A stretch of 64,000 bases of DNA, taken from assembly GCA_030544215.1 (NCBI GenBank), contig JARZZO010000010.1, positions 56,833,564-56,897,563 of the forward strand, read 5' to 3'. Under the pieces are notes generated by a model. That model searched no databases and had not been told where the DNA came from. It was given only the letters and a program-made list of their open reading frames with translations. Source of the DNA: Zantedeschia hybrid cultivar. Its lineage: Eukaryota; Streptophyta; Magnoliopsida; Alismatales; Araceae. Shown piece after piece: positions 22,905 to 36,758 of this stretch; position 1 is the stretch's first letter; each line of letters starts with the position of its first letter. The translations under genes were made by a program, and so were the position numbers.

Positions 22905-24755
22905 AGACCTCTATTTATTAACAATTTAATAACCATCTAACATTCATCCACGATCCATACACACATCATTCATTACATGAATAATTAAAATTGCATATCC
23001 ATAACCACGGTGTGTTTTATATAATCCACACAAGATATAGTGCATCACATAGCTAAAATAAAAGAGTTTCAAAATTAAATATATTTGGCTTTCAAAAAGG
23101 TGGGTTCCAATCAAAATTGGTATTTGAATTTTGAAAAAATTATTTTATTAATTTAACATGCAATTAAATCATATTTAAAAGCATAATACATACACATCAC
23201 ATGTGCACACACTCCAAATTAATAATTCCATAATATTCTATGCAGTTAGAACATTTCTAATAAATCAAACAATCTAACATATAGATTAAACAATATTAAT
23301 AATCTAACAATTAGATTATTAATAATTAATTATAAATCTAACTCTTTAGATTAGTCCAACAAAGTTAATTAATAATTTAACACTTAAATTAATAATCAAC
23401 TATAATTAATTATTAACTACTAACCTAACACTTAGATTAATCAATTAATGTTAATTATTAATTTAACTCTTAAACCAATAATTAACACTAACTAATTAAT
23501 AACTAATTAATCTAACTCTTAGATTAGTTAATTTAAAATTAATCAATAACTTAACACTTAAATTAACAAGTAACTCTGATTAACTAAAAGATTCTAGTCT
23601 AACTCTTAAATTAGATAATTAAAGTTATCATTAATTTAACTATTAAATTAATAACCAATAATAATTAATTAATGACTACTAATTTAACACTTAAATTAGT
23701 CATGTAAGTTAATTATTAATTTAACACTTAAATTAATAACTAACTTACAAATTAATTAACAATTAGTTGAAATAATAATTAATAATCTAACAGTTAGACT
23801 AATAATTATTAATCACTAATTTAACCCTTAAATTAGTGTAATTAAGGTTAATTATCAGTTGAACATTTAAACTAACAATTAACATTAATAAATTAACAAC
23901 TAAATGTTAATCCAAATGATTCAAAAATCATTAAAACCAAATAAAATTAAAATTGAATAATAATTTAAATACTTCAAAAAAGTTTTGAATATTAAAATTA
24001 AAATCCAATTTTATATTTAATTTAAATGGGCAAATTGGGGATTAATTGGGGTTAAAGGATGGAAATATGCTGAAAAGGCTCAGCCTGGTTCGGCCAAGGC
24101 TCGAACCAGGGCCCCCTGGTCCGAGCCAGGGTGGACCTGGTTGGCCCCGGGCTGGCCGGACCAGCCCGGCCCCTTCTCTAACCCGACACCCCCTTTCAGC
24201 AAACAAAAAAATCCTAGGTGCAGGAACCATAAGGGAGGCAGTTGTCCACGGCGCCGACCACCGGCGGCTAGCCCAGCCACGCCGGCGCCGCCCGACGCTG
24301 TCGGCGTCGGCCCCGACCACGGCAAGCCCGCCGGAGGTGCCAACAAGCTGCTGCTCGAGCTCCTAAACCCCCTTTCAAAACTGGTTTTTCAAGTATAAAA
24401 GGAAGAAGAAAAGATGCCCAGCCCCTCCAACTCCCTCTCCGGCGTCGGCCACGAGTCCGGTGGTGACCGGCGACATCTCAGGGATATTCTGGGATGCCAG
24501 CACACCTCCCCAATGATTGGGGATGCCAAAACGAAGCTGCCTGAACACCATTGTTCTTCGTCTCACGAAGAACACCAAAACCCCAAAAAATTAATTTCGA
24601 ATTTTACAGAATAAAAATTAATCTAATTAACTTTTGTTCATCATATGAACACTAATCCAGCAAAAATTCGAATTTAAGCATGGAATAATACATGGAAATA
24701 TTAAATCGGAGACCGAAACGGGGCGAGAAATAGTGCAACCTAGCTCTGATACCAC
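22905..24755 (-). mobile_element. Leader of copia element D (no coding region)
   Basis: Closely similar to the leader of element B at about 30738-32573: AT-rich hairpin tract (about 23260-23960), GC-rich tract (about 24060-24380), then a segment beginning ATGCCCAGCCCC near 24414. It ends at a primer-binding site complement, 24743-24754. All gag-pol is deleted. The frames in the GC-rich tract run on both strands without domains and are not called. Confidence 0.85.
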
Positions 24756-26289
24756 TGTTGGGTTCTCGGCGTTTCTACGGATCGCTCACGCAGTGGAAAA
24801 TAAAATAAAATAAACGATCTGTTTCCGTTTCAAAAAACTAAAAATCGGATTATCGGTTCTTACCGTGTGCGGATTCGAATCCGCAACCGATCAGTTCCGT
24901 CGGTGTGACACCGCAAGCCACGCAAGCTCCCAGCCTCTAGCGGAGTCTACGCGATCCTCCTCGTGGTGGATATCCTCACGTTCCTTGTTCTTCGCAGCCC
25001 ACGAAGTCTCTGTCGTTCGCTGCAACGATCGCCGCAACGCGCAAACGATTACCCGTCGGACGGGAGTCGGAGAAGCAGCGGAGCAGATCCGGGGATCCAA
25101 ATTCGTCTGGGGTGCAAGAGAGAGAGAGGAAGAGAGGAGGGGGTGGCTAGGGTTAGCAGCAGCCTGGTCTGCTCAGCCTGTTCGCTATAGTTTATACTAA
25201 CCATGCAGTTTTTCATAAAAACCCCTGGTTAATATAAAACCTACTTATTTATCCATCGCCTTGAGAATCATTTGCGTGTGACCCTCTAGGCCCAATAACC
25301 AGTCCGGTTGATGGCCCAGAAAGTCCAATGACTCCCCATTGGCCTGATTAATCAATTAATAATTCATATTAATTAATTAAGTAATCAAATCAATGTCACA
25401 CATCAAATTCGATCGGGCATCCGATCATGTTGGGTGCCAAACAACACCGCGTGAACCCGGAAGGTATCGGGGTTCAGTAACCCACTCTTGGAACCTTTCC
25501 ATCGACAATTACCGCATGGATATAGTCCTTCATTCGTACAATGCTCTCGAGTCAACTCAGGGTATGGTGTACTGTCAAACCCTAACCGGTCGACTCACTT
25601 GGATCGTATGTTGCCGAATAATATTGGAAAACTATTTTCTCGATATTATCGTCCGCCCTGGCTAGGGACTTCTCCGCATCATTCTTAGAGCATTCTCTCT
25701 CTAAGTACCGAGAGCGAATGATTCCTTATTGACACTCAATTCCCTTCGACGGTATTCCGTTGTACTCGATCCTTGGCTGTTTAGAATCCCGTAGTTAGAG
25801 ATTCATAGACCAAGGTCAAAGCACAGAAGTCCACCGACAAGGTGTCTGAGGACCATCCACGCAATTGCGACAATAGAATCAAGCTGGTTGACAGTGAGGT
25901 ACAATACCATCTAGCAATTCAGTCGGATCAGTTCAGTGAACTCATTCTCTAATGAGCACCTACATATTCACCTTAGTGTCTCCACACAAGTGACTGTGAG
26001 ATCAGTCATCCTCATCTTATGAGCGGGAGTAATCTGTATTAGTCTATCCGGATATCCGATGTCCTTCTCGGATATCCTCCGACTATGAACTATTAAGAAT
26101 ATGTGTGTTTAAGTGATCAGTCTCATTAGTATGATCTCATCATAATCTGATCATTATCGCATATATTCACGGACTTCATTATGAGACGATAACTAATACG
26201 ATTTACACACAATGAATATAATGCAATTTTATTAATAAATGAACGAGATAACAAAGTCATATTGGCTTGTAGGCCACCTAAGACTAATA
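24756..26289 (-). mobile_element. Central shared copia LTR (3' of B, 5' of D)
   Basis: A complete LTR of about 1534 bp. On the minus strand it starts TATTAGTCTTAGG (TG changed to TA) after B's polypurine tract and ends GAACCCAACA, one base before D's primer-binding site. It therefore serves as 3' LTR of B and 5' LTR of D. Confidence 0.9.
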
Positions 26290-26309
26290 ATCTCCCATTT
26301 GGACTAAAG

Positions 26310-29300
26310 TCAATCACCTTTATACAGTAAGCCTATAGACTCTAGGTGACGCTCAAACACAATTTGAGCCAATGGTTTTGTCAGCGGATCTGCTACATTG
26401 TCGACAGATGGAACTCTTTCCACCACTACATCTTCTCTGGATATGATCTCTCTGATAAGATGAAAGCGCCTCAGAATATGCTTCGATTTCTGATGAGACC
26501 GCGACTCTTTCGTTTGTGCAATGACTCCATTATTGTCGCACAACAGCGGAACATGTTCAAAGATACTGGGAACTACGCCGAGGTCGGTGATGAATTTCTT
26601 CAACCACATTACTTTGTTGGCGGCTTCAGTTGCAACGATGTACTCAGCTTCAGTTGTCGAATCTGCAGTGGTTGTTTGCTTGGAACTCTTCCAGCACACT
26701 GCACCTCCGTTCAAAGTAAACACAAATCCAGATGTAGACTTGCTATCATCTGGAAACTCGAGTATGTAAGCCTCATAGTTTCAAGTCATCTCCTCTGTAG
26801 ACCATAAATATATCCTTAGTTCTTCTTAAGTACTTAAGGATACATTTCACTGCCTTCCAGTGATCTTCGCCTGGATTAGCCTGAAATATGCTCGTAACAC
26901 TTAGAGCATATGCTACATCAGGCCGTGTACATAGCATGACATACATGATAGATCCTATGGCAGAAGCATAGGATACTCTATCCGTGAATGCCCTCTCATT
27001 AGGAGTCTTAGGAGACTGCTCCTTTGAGAGATTAATTCCATGTCTCATCGGTATGAGACCTCTATTGGAATTTTTCATGCCAAACCTTTTGACTATAGTA
27101 TCTATGTACAAAGATTGGGTCATTCCAAGCATCCTCTTTGATCTATCTCTATAGATCTGTATTCCCAATAAGTATGATGCTTCTCCTAAATCCTTTATGG
27201 ATAAGTTTTTCGATAGCCAGATCTTTACTGATGACACCATAGCTACATCATTCCCAATGAGTAGTATGTCATCTACGTAAAGAACTAAGAAGGTTACTGC
27301 GCTCCCACTAGTATTCTTGTACACACAAGGCACATCTTCATTCTTAATGAAGTCATAAGACTTGACATCCTTGTCAAATCTTATGTTCCAGTTCCGGAAA
27401 GTTTGTTTCATTTCATAAATGGACCTTTGAAGTTTGCACACTTTATCTGGAAATTCTTTGGATGTGAAACCTTCTGGTTGTATCATATACACATCTTCCT
27501 CAATGTTACCATTGAGGAAGGCAGTCTTTACATCTATCTGTCAAATCTCGTAATCGAGGTGTGCAACAATGGCGAGTAGAACTCTGATTGATTTTATCAT
27601 GGCAACTGATGAGAAAGTCTCGTCATAGTTAATTCCTTGCCTTTGACGATATCCCTTTGCCACTAACCTTGCCTTATAAGTATCGATCCGTCCATCAGCA
27701 CCGATCTTTCTCTTAAAGATCCACTTGCATCCGATGGGTACAATACCCTCGGGCAAGTCCTCCAAGTTTCAAACTTGGTTGGTGTACATGGACTGGATTT
27801 CTGAGTTCATGGCTTCTCGCCATTTCCCGGCTTCTTGGCCTTCTATGGCCTCCTGGTAGGTTTTAGGATCATCATCCTCATTATATTCAACCTTAGACTA
27901 ACCTTCAGCGATATGACCCACATATCGTTCGAGTAGTCTAGGTAATCTGCCAGATCTATGAGGCTCATCTGTGTGTACCTAAACAGATTCAGGAACTGAT
28001 ATCTCATCCGATGATATTACAGCTGTTTGGGGATTTGGAACCTCTTCCAGTACTATTTTACTCCCACTGTCCTCCTGGGGAAGGTATTCCTCTTTCAAGA
28101 ACACAGCTTTCCTGGCGACAAACACTTTTTGTTCACTAGGATAGTAAAAGTAGTATCCAAAAATTTTCTTTGGATATCCCACAAACCTGCATTTATCAGT
28201 AAGTGATTCCAACTTCTCTGGATCATGTCTCTTTACATGAGCAGGATAATCCCAGACTTTAACATATTTAAATTCTGGTTTTCCGCCTTTCCATATCTCA
28301 TATGGAGTAGAGGTCACAGACTTGCTGAGTAATCTGTTCAGTAGGTATGCTGCTGACTCTAGAGCATACCCCCAGAGGGACACTAGTAATCCCGAAAAAT
28401 TCATCATAGATCACACTATGTCCAACAATGTGCGATTCCTCCTTTCTGATACACCATTCATCTGTGGTGTATATGGAGGGGTCAGCTGAGAAAGGATACC
28501 ATTATCCTTTAAGAATTGTGTGAAATTAGTACTCAAGTATTCTCCTCTTCGATCTGATCGAAGAGTTTTAATACTCTTTCCTAACTGCTTCTCTACCTCA
28601 TTCGTGAACTCCTTGAACTTATCAAATGCTTCCGACTTGTACTTCATTAAGTATATATAGCCGAATTATGAGAAGTCGTCCGTGAACGTAATGAACTATG
28701 AGAAGCCACCTTTGGCTTGGGTGGACATGGAACCACATACATCTGAATGTATTAATCCCAGAATGTCTTTGGCATGTTCTCTATGTCCAGTAAATGGAGA
28801 TTTTATCATTTTTCCCATAAGACAGGATCTACATGTCGCAAACGATTCATAATCGAATGCATTTAAATAACCATACTTGTGCAACCTTTGCAACCTGCTT
28901 TCACCAATATGCCCAAGTCTACAATGCCACATGTAGGCTTGGTTCACACAATTCTTGCTCTTCTTAAGAGTATTATTAATATGAAGATTATAACAAGAAA
29001 CATCTAAGAGATATAGTCCGTTGGCTAAAGATGCCAAAGCTATCGATTTATTACCATAATAAATCGAACAACTTCTATTCTCAATAGTCAACTTATATCC
29101 TATCTTGTCTAAGCAAGATACTGATATGATGTTCTTTATTATGCTAGAAACATAATAACAATCTTCTAATGACAAGACGTCTCCTGATGGAAACCTGAGG
29201 TTTGCTGTCCCTACAGTAATCGCCGCAACTTTTGCGCCGTTTCCTTGTCTCAGTTCCACCTCGCCTTTTCTCAGCTTGCACTTACTTGTCAGCATTTGCG

Positions 29301-29715
29301 CATCATGGCAGATATGAGAAGCACATCCGGTATCTAATACCCAAGATGTGGAATCTCTAACTGACAAGTTGATATCTATCATATAGATATATGAAGCTTC
29401 TGATAGCTTCATTTTTCCATGAGCTTTATCGTTGAAGAACTCCTTGTTGTTCCTCTTCCAGTGACCATTCTGCTTACAGTAGAAACAATCACCTTTTACT
29501 ACTCCTTTGCCTTTGTCCTTCGATCTTTTATCGTTAGCTATCATCTTTGTCTCAAGGGCATCCAATGCCGGTTCAGCAGGAGGATCAACTATAAGGACAT
29601 AGTCAATGTGCTCAAATCTGAAGACATTCTTCAGGTTTCTGAACCAAACCAAGTAGTTCGGGCTAGTCAAAAGTTTGGCATCAAGTATGCCACAGAGTGG
29701 GTTATTCGACGACAT
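26310..29715 (-). pseudogene. Ty1/copia gag-pol polyprotein remnant (element B)
   Basis: This is the better preserved copia copy. The frame from ATG 29715 runs 339 residues. It has a short gag with a CCHC knuckle whose last cysteine is Asn (C77, C80, H85, N90), protease D-T-G at residues 128-130, and the pre-integrase finger (WHCRLGHIG). Gag lacks most of its middle compared with copy A, by an apparent in-frame deletion near residue 60. Downstream pieces carry the integrase core (TLRSDRRGEYLS; NGVSERRNR), RT with YVDD (27268-27279 complement), and RNase H with DNNGVIAQ. At least six stops or frame breaks separate the pieces (near 28696, 28410, 27979, 27770, 27541 and 26773). It ends at TGA 26310-26312 and is inactive. 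Confidence 0.92.
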
Positions 29716-29907
29716 TATTTCTTACAGGAGATAAATAAAATCCATTCAACATATGTTCAATTATTAACATTTAAACAAGACATGGTCTTTTGATCAAGTT
29801 TTAACTCCCACTAATTTTCGACGGACTGTATAATCCTTAGCTATACAGAACGGGAGACGCCGACAGTCTCCTAGTGGGAATCAGAATCTCAATGACTTGC
29901 AATACAA

Positions 29908-30213
29908 CCTTGTGGATAGCACAAGAAAGCTGTAAAACAATTAAAGAGCATCAATCTCATGGGACTTGTAACTCCTTGCAATATCCGATCATATCTTCGG
30001 TCCCCAGAGATTTAATGACCTTGTGGATAGCACAACAAGCCACTAATTCTGGCCTACGCTAACCATCATAAAGAGACGAGCATAGATTTGTATGCAGCCC
30101 TTGTGGATAGCACAACAAAGCTACATGGTTCCTCTACCCCGATCAAATAGGCATCTAATGCCATAGCCACAGTCTCTCCTTACATTAAAGAGGCCTTGTG
30201 GTAATACAACAAA
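29908..30213 (-). repeat. Four spaced stem-loops in leader of element B
   Basis: Plus-strand TTGTGGATAGCACAA occurs near 29908, 30019 and 30099, and a decayed fourth copy lies near 30193. Spacings are about 111, 80 and 94 nt, equal to those in element A read in the same transcriptional direction. Confidence 0.85.
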
Positions 30214-30698
30214 TCTACCTAAAGTAATTCGAATCCTATGACTATAATAATGGTAGACCACGCGGTAAGTTCTTAACTACTCACGTTACGACTTAGAGTT
30301 TAGACGAGGGTATTTAGATAACTTTTATCTTGGTCTCTCATAGGTGATAGTATAAATATATCGTATATATTTAATAAATACTATACCTGCTTTGATTCAT
30401 AATCAAAATAAAACAATGCATCTCATATGTGTTAAGTGTGGTCATAGATAGCACACTGGGTTTGACTGGAGCCAACAGTCAAACACACACACAATCTAAC
30501 ATAACATTTATATCAAATAATCCTGCAAACACATAGGCAAAATGATCTTTATCGAATCACCTTCCTGGTTGCTACTGTGGATCGTCCTCACTCCTTCCAC
30601 TTTTGCCTTGATCAGATTACAATAATTTTAGAATTACATGTAAACAGAAGAAGGACTTATGGCGAGTATAAGAGAGAGGAGGTAGAACTACATTAGAG

Positions 30699-30700
<2 letters not shown>

Positions 30701-30729
<29 letters not shown>
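30701..30729. repeat. GA microsatellite in copia leader
   Basis: Pure (GA)n of about 29 bp. The corresponding place in element A holds a short CT run (6890-6904), so the repeat is inherited with the element. Confidence 0.9.
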
Positions 30730-30733
<4 letters not shown>

Positions 30734-32573
30734 TGCGCAAACCTCTATTTATTAACAATTTAATAACTATCTATCATTCATCCACGATCCACACACACAT
30801 CATTCATCACATGAATAATTAAAATTGCACATCCATGACCACGGTGTGTTTTATACAATCCACACAAGATATAGCGCATCACATGGCTAAAATAAAAGAG
30901 TTTCAAAATTAAATATCTTTGGCTTTCAAAAAACTGGGTTCCAATCAAAATTGGTATTTGAATTTCGAAAAACTTATTTTATTAATTTAACATGCAATTA
31001 AATCATATTTAAAAGCATAATATATACATATTACATGCGCACACACTCCAAATTAATAATTCCATAATATTCTATGCAGTTAGAACATTTCTAATAAATC
31101 AAACAATCTAACATTTAGATTAAACAATATTAATAATCTAACAATTAGATTATTAATAATTAATTACAAATCTAACTCTTTAGATTAGTCCAACTTAATT
31201 AATAATTTAACACTTAAATTAATAATCAACTATAATTAATTATTAACTACTAACCTAACACTTAGACTAGTCAATTAATATTAATTATTAATTTAACTCT
31301 TAAACCAATAATTAACACTAACTAATTAATAATTAATTAATCTAACTCTTAGATTAGTTAATTTAAAATTAATCATTAACTTAATACTTAAATTAACAAT
31401 TAACTCTAATTAACTAAAAGATTCTAGTCTAACTCTTAAATTAGATAATTAAAGTTGTCATTAATTTAACTATTAAATTAATAACCAACAATAATTAATT
31501 AAGGACTACTAATTTAACATTTAATTAGTCATCTAAGTTAATTATTGATTTAACACTTAAATTAATAACTAACTTACAAATTAATTAACAATTAGTTGAA
31601 ATAATAATTAATAATCTAACAGTTAGACTAATAATTATTAATCACTAATTTAACTCTTAAATTAGTTTAATTAAGGTTAATTATCAGTTTAACATTTAAA
31701 CTAACAATTAACATTAATAAATTAACAACTAAATGTTAATCCAAATGATTCAAAAATCATTAAAGCCAAATAAAATTAAAAGTGAATAATAATTTAAATA
31801 CTTCAAAATAATTTTGAATATTAAAATTAAAATCCAATTTTATGTTTAATTTAAATGGGCAAATTGGGGTTTAATTGGGGTTAAAGGATGGAAATATGCT
31901 GAAAAGGTTTAGCCTGGTTCGGCCAGGGCTCGCTGGTCCGAGCCAGGGTGGACCTGGTCGGCCCTGGGCAGGCCGGACCAGCCCGGCCCCTTCCCCAACC
32001 CGACGCCCCCTTTCAACAAATAGAAAAACCCAAGGTGCAGGAACCATAGGGGCGGCGGCTATCCACGGTGCCGACCGGCGCCGGCCACTGACGACTAGCC
32101 CAGCCACGCCGGCGCCGCCGGCGACAGCCCAGGCACCGGCAGGCCCGCCGAAGGTGCCAAACAAGTTGCTGGTCAAGCTCCTAAACCCCCTTTCAAAACT
32201 AGTTTTTCAAGCATAATAGGAAGAAGAAAAGATGCCCAGCCCCTCCAACTCCCTCTACTGTGCCGGCCACGAGTCCGGTGGTGACCGGCGACATCTCCGG
32301 GATATTCTGGGATGCTGGCACACCTCCCCAACGATTAGGAATGCCAAAACGAAGCCGCCCGAACACCATTGTTCTTCGTCTCACGAAGAACACCAAAACC
32401 CCAAAAAAATAATTTCGAATTTTACAGAATAAAAATTAATCTAATTAACTTGTGTTCATCATATGAACACTAATCTAACAAAAATTCGAATTTGAGCATG
32501 GAATAATACATGGAAATATTAAATCGGAGACCGAAACGGGACGAGAAACAGTGGAACCTAGCTCTGATACCAC

Positions 32574-35500
32574 TGTTGGGTTCTCGGCATTTCTCCGGAT
32601 CGCTCACGCAGCGGAAAATAAAATAAAATAAACGATCCGTTCCCGTTTCGAAAAACTAAAATCGGATTATCGGTTCTTACCGTGTGCGGATTTGAATCCG
32701 CAACCGATCGGTTCCGTCGATGTGACACCGCAAGCTGCACAAGCGCCCGGCCTCTAGGGGAGTCCACGCGATCCTCCTCGTGGTGGATATCCTAACGTTC
32801 CTCGTTCTTCGCAGCCCACGAAGCCTCCGTCGTTCGCCGCAATGCGCGGACGATTCCCCGTCAGACGGGAGTCGGAGAAGTAGCAGAGCAGATCTAGGGA
32901 TACAGATTCATCTGGGGCGCCAGAGAGAGAGAGAGGAAGATAGGAGGGGGCAGCTAGGGTTAACAGCAACCTAGCCTGCTCAGCCCGTTCGCTATATTTT
33001 ACACTAACCGTGTGGTTTTTCATAAAAACCCCCGGTTAATATAAAACCCACTTGTTTATCCATCGCCTTGAGAATCATTTGCGTGTGACCCTCTAGGCCT
33101 AATAACCAGTCCAGTTGATGGCCCAGTTGTTGGGATCGCTGTGTCGGGATCCGATCCTAAAAACGCAGCGGAATATAAAAAATATTCGGGATCGGATCTG
33201 TCCCGTTTCGATCCTAGAAATAAAACCGGAGTAAATCGAATTTACCTTACGCGGATTCGAATCCGCGTCCGTTTTCCGGTTCCGTCGGAGCGATGCCGCA
33301 AGTCGCGCAGATGCCCGACCTCTAGCGGTATCCACGCGGTTCTCCTCGCGATGGATCGTCCTCGCTTCCTCGCTCGCTGCGGCGTTCGTAGATCCCGTCT
33401 GACTGCGCGTAATTCGCCGCGACATGCGGATTCGGAATCCCCGTCGAACAGAAGGTGGAGCAGTTGGAAACCGCACGCCCAGAAGAGAGAGAAAGGGAGA
33501 AAGAACGAATGACGGCTAGGTCAGGGTTGCTGGCCTCGGACGTAGAATCCGTTCTTTTATAATAAGTCAGTTTGCGGTTTTTCATAAAAACCCAGACTTA
33601 TCCGAAATCCTATCGGATTATCCATCGACTTGAGAACCATTTGCGTGTGAACTTCTAGGCCCAAATACCAGTCCAGTTAATAGCCCATTAAGTCCAGTAA
33701 CCCTTTACTGACCCACTGAATTAATTCATATCTTTATATTCAATTAATCAGCCGAATTTAATGTCCCACAATAAATTCGGACGGACTGCCGATCACGGTG
33801 GATGCCAGGCAACATCGCGTGATCCTAGATGGCACTGGGATTATCGCAACCCTCTATTAGAACCTTTCTGTCATCGGTTAGCGCGCGGATATAATCCTTC
33901 ATCCGTATAATGTTCCCGAATCGACCTAGGGCATGGTTTACTGTTAAACCATATTTGGTCGATTCTCTTGAATCAGACGCCGCTTATCTGAATCCGATAA
34001 CTCCTTATCGATTACAGAGTCCGCCCTGGCCAGAGACTTTAAGCGCATCATTCCCGGAACATTCTCTCTCAAACTACCGAGAGCGGATGATCCCATATTG
34101 AACACACAATTACCTTCGAGGGCATTTCTCTGAACCCGATCACTTGACTTATTGATAACCCATGGTTAGGGATTCGTTCGTCAAGGTCAAAGCTCAGAAA
34201 CCTACCAACAAGATATCTTTGGAGTCTCAGATCCAAGGATCATCCACGCAACCGTGACAAAAAAATCAAGCTGGTTAACAGTGAGGTGATTACCATCCAA
34301 CGATTCATAGTCGGATCAGTTCAGTGAACTTATTCACCAATGAGCACCTATAGGTTCAGCATAGTGTCTCCACACAAGTGACTTATGGAATCAGTCACCC
34401 TCATCATAGGAGCTGAAGTAACCTATACTAGTCTATCCGAATATTCGATGTCCTATCTCAAAGGAACAATTAAGAACATGTGTTTATAAGTATTCGGTCC
34501 CGTAATTATGATCTCATCATAATCCGAAGACTATTGCATATGTTCATGGACTTCATCGTGATACGATAAACACAGATCGAATTAATTACACAATGAATTA
34601 TTGCCATTTATTAATAATCTGAATAAGTACATAGTATCGGATTGGCTTTGAGACCATCTAATACTAACACGAGTAAGCCCAATGACTCCTCACTGGCCTG
34701 ATTAATCAATTAATAACTCATTAATTAATTAATCAAATCAATGTCGCACATCAAATTCGATCGGACCTCCGATCACGTTGGGTGCCTAGCAACACCGCAT
34801 GAACCCGAAAGGTATTGGGGTTAAGTAACCCACTCTTGGAACCTTTTCGCCGACAATTATCGCGTAGATATAGTCCTTCATTCGTACAATGCTCTCGAGT
34901 CAACTCAGAGTATGGTGTACTGTCAAATCCTAACCAGTCGACTCACTTGGATCGGATGCTGTCGAATAATATCCGAAAACTCTTTTCCCGATATTATTGT
35001 CCGCCCTGACTAGGGACTTCCCCGCATCATTCCTAGAGCATTATCTCTCTAAGTACCGAGAGCGAATGATTCCTTATTGACACTCAATTCCCTTCGACGG
35101 TGTTCCGTTGTACCCGATCCTTGGCTGTTTAGAATCCCGTAGTTAGAGATTCATAAACCAAGGTCAAAGCACAGAAGTCCACTGACAAGGTGTCTGAGGA
35201 CCATCCACGCAACTGCGACAATAGAATCAAGCTGGTTGACAGTGAGGTACAATACCATCTAGCGATTCAGTCGGATCAGTTCAATGAACTCATTCTCTAA
35301 TGAGCACCTACATATTCACCTTAGTGTCTCCACACAAGTGACTGTGAGATCAGTCATCCTCATCTTATGAGCAGGAGTAATCTGTATTAGTCTATCCAGA
35401 TATCCGATGTCCTTCTCGGATATCCTCCGACTAGGAACTATTAAGAATATGTGTGTTTAAGTGATCAGTCTCATTAGTATGATCTCATTATAATCTGATC

Positions 35501-35635
35501 ACTATCGCACATATTCACGGACTTCATTATGAGACGATAATTAATACGATTTACACAATGAATATAATGTTATTTTATTAATAAATGAACGAGATAACAA
35601 AGTCATATTGGCTTGTAGGCCACCTAAAACTAACA
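32574..35635 (-). mobile_element. 5' LTR of copia element B, split by a solo LTR
   Basis: The two parts, 32574-33127 and 34675-35635, together give about 1515 bp and are collinear with the central LTR 24756-26289. It ends TGTTAG... on the minus strand at 35635 and is followed by the target duplication CTACG. Confidence 0.88.
33128..34669 (-). mobile_element. Nested copia solo LTR
   Basis: A 1542-bp LTR begins TGTTGGGATC and ends ATACTAACA (plus strand). It has no internal region, and is flanked by CCAGT (33123-33127) and CGAGT (34670-34674), a 5-bp target duplication with one change. Outside it the two halves of B's LTR resume without loss. It belongs to a third subfamily of the same LTR family. 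A solo LTR is the usual product of recombination between the two LTRs of an element. Confidence 0.88.
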
Positions 35636-35640
35636 CTACG

Positions 35641-36605
35641 GCCATGTGAACTCGATTCCTAGAAGGTTATTTTCCTCCACTCAACCTAGATAAGACCCCA
35701 CTAAACGGAGAGGGTGTATGGATGTTGTCCCCATGGCATTCCATAACATAGGTCCAACTTGGGCACCTTTTCTGGAGGACATGTAGCCTTTCTTCTTTAG
35801 GGGGTCACATTTAAAAAACTCTCATCATCTGACATGCAAAAGGTACGTATTGTATATACTTGAAACCCTAGTTAATCTCCCACAAGATATTTCCCTTAAG
35901 AATCAAAGGTTATCCCCAGGGAAATCGACAGTCTTTTGATGCTTCAACGCTTGGTGCCTACAGGTTACCACTAAAGTTTTTTTTGTCCTTTACACCACCA
36001 TCACTTGATCCAGTTTCCACCTTCCTCAAGCCCTGATGATGATTCACTTTCGTCAAAGCTACATCAACCTCAATATATGCATGGCATCGCAAAGACTGCC
36101 ACATGTTGAACTTGACTTGATGGATGAGTGAATCGAGGGAAGCTTTGGACTAATTCTCTAATCATGAATGCTTAAAACATTAGAGCCTCGTATGCTCTAA
36201 CGACCAAGTGAAAGGGACCAAAGTGTCCCTAGAGGATTTAAGTTGACTTGGCCCATTATATGGATGTGGGCTGGGTCTAGAGCTTTTGATGAGTTCTAAT
36301 GAACTATTGATGGGCCTTTCATTGTGCTATTATTGGGTTGAGCGATCTATTTTCCCTTCAATTTGATAACCCAAAAAAGAAATGAGGGGTTGATTGATAA
36401 TCAAAACCCATCGGGGCAACAAGTATGATGGCAAGCATTAAGCAACTCCATTAGAATGCAATCCCAAATGTATTCTACCTCGACCCAAGTTAAGAAAATA
36501 AGAAAATATAAATTGCCACAAATTTTTAAACATTCAATTATGCCCTTGGTTGATTTACATCCCTTGGGACTTAATTATTACTGTCCAATCATATCCAACT
36601 CGATC
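35641..36605. other. Gene-free interval
   Basis: This is unique-looking sequence between the composite copia insertion and the putative SIRE-like LTR. No coding exon, RNA gene or terminal repeat recognised. It would join directly to 22590 before the composite inserted. Confidence 0.6.
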
Positions 36606-36758
36606 ATAATTGTTGGTCGGGATATGAAGAACTCAAAGGAGGGTGAATGGGTTCAAATTACATAATTAAGATCTAATCGCAGAAGCTAAGGTAAATGCAA
36701 AGAAGAGAGCAATGCAAGGAAGACAATCACACAAGAACACAATGATTTATACTGGTTC

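Larger units (their letters stand above)
29716..32573 (-). mobile_element. Untranslated leader of copia element B (about 2.86 kb)
   Basis: Same plan as the leader of element A in reverse: four TTGTG/CACAA stem-loops (29908-30213), a GA run (about 30701-30729), the AT-rich hairpin tract (about 31090-31780), the GC-rich tract (about 31890-32210), and the primer-binding site complement at 32561-32572. No conserved coding frame. Confidence 0.85.
22596..35635 (-). mobile_element. Composite copia insertion: two elements sharing one LTR
   Basis: From right to left (minus strand), this runs: LTR (32574-35635, itself split by a solo LTR), leader plus pol of element B (26290-32573), central LTR (24756-26289), leader of element D (22905-24755), and the last ~310 bp of an LTR (22596-22904). 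The outer edges are TG...CA. They are flanked by the same pentamer CTACG at 22591-22595 and 35636-35640, so the whole 13-kb block behaves as a single insertion site. The arrangement fits unequal LTR recombination giving a tandem, followed by a deletion in D that removed its coding region and most of its last LTR. Confidence 0.85.
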
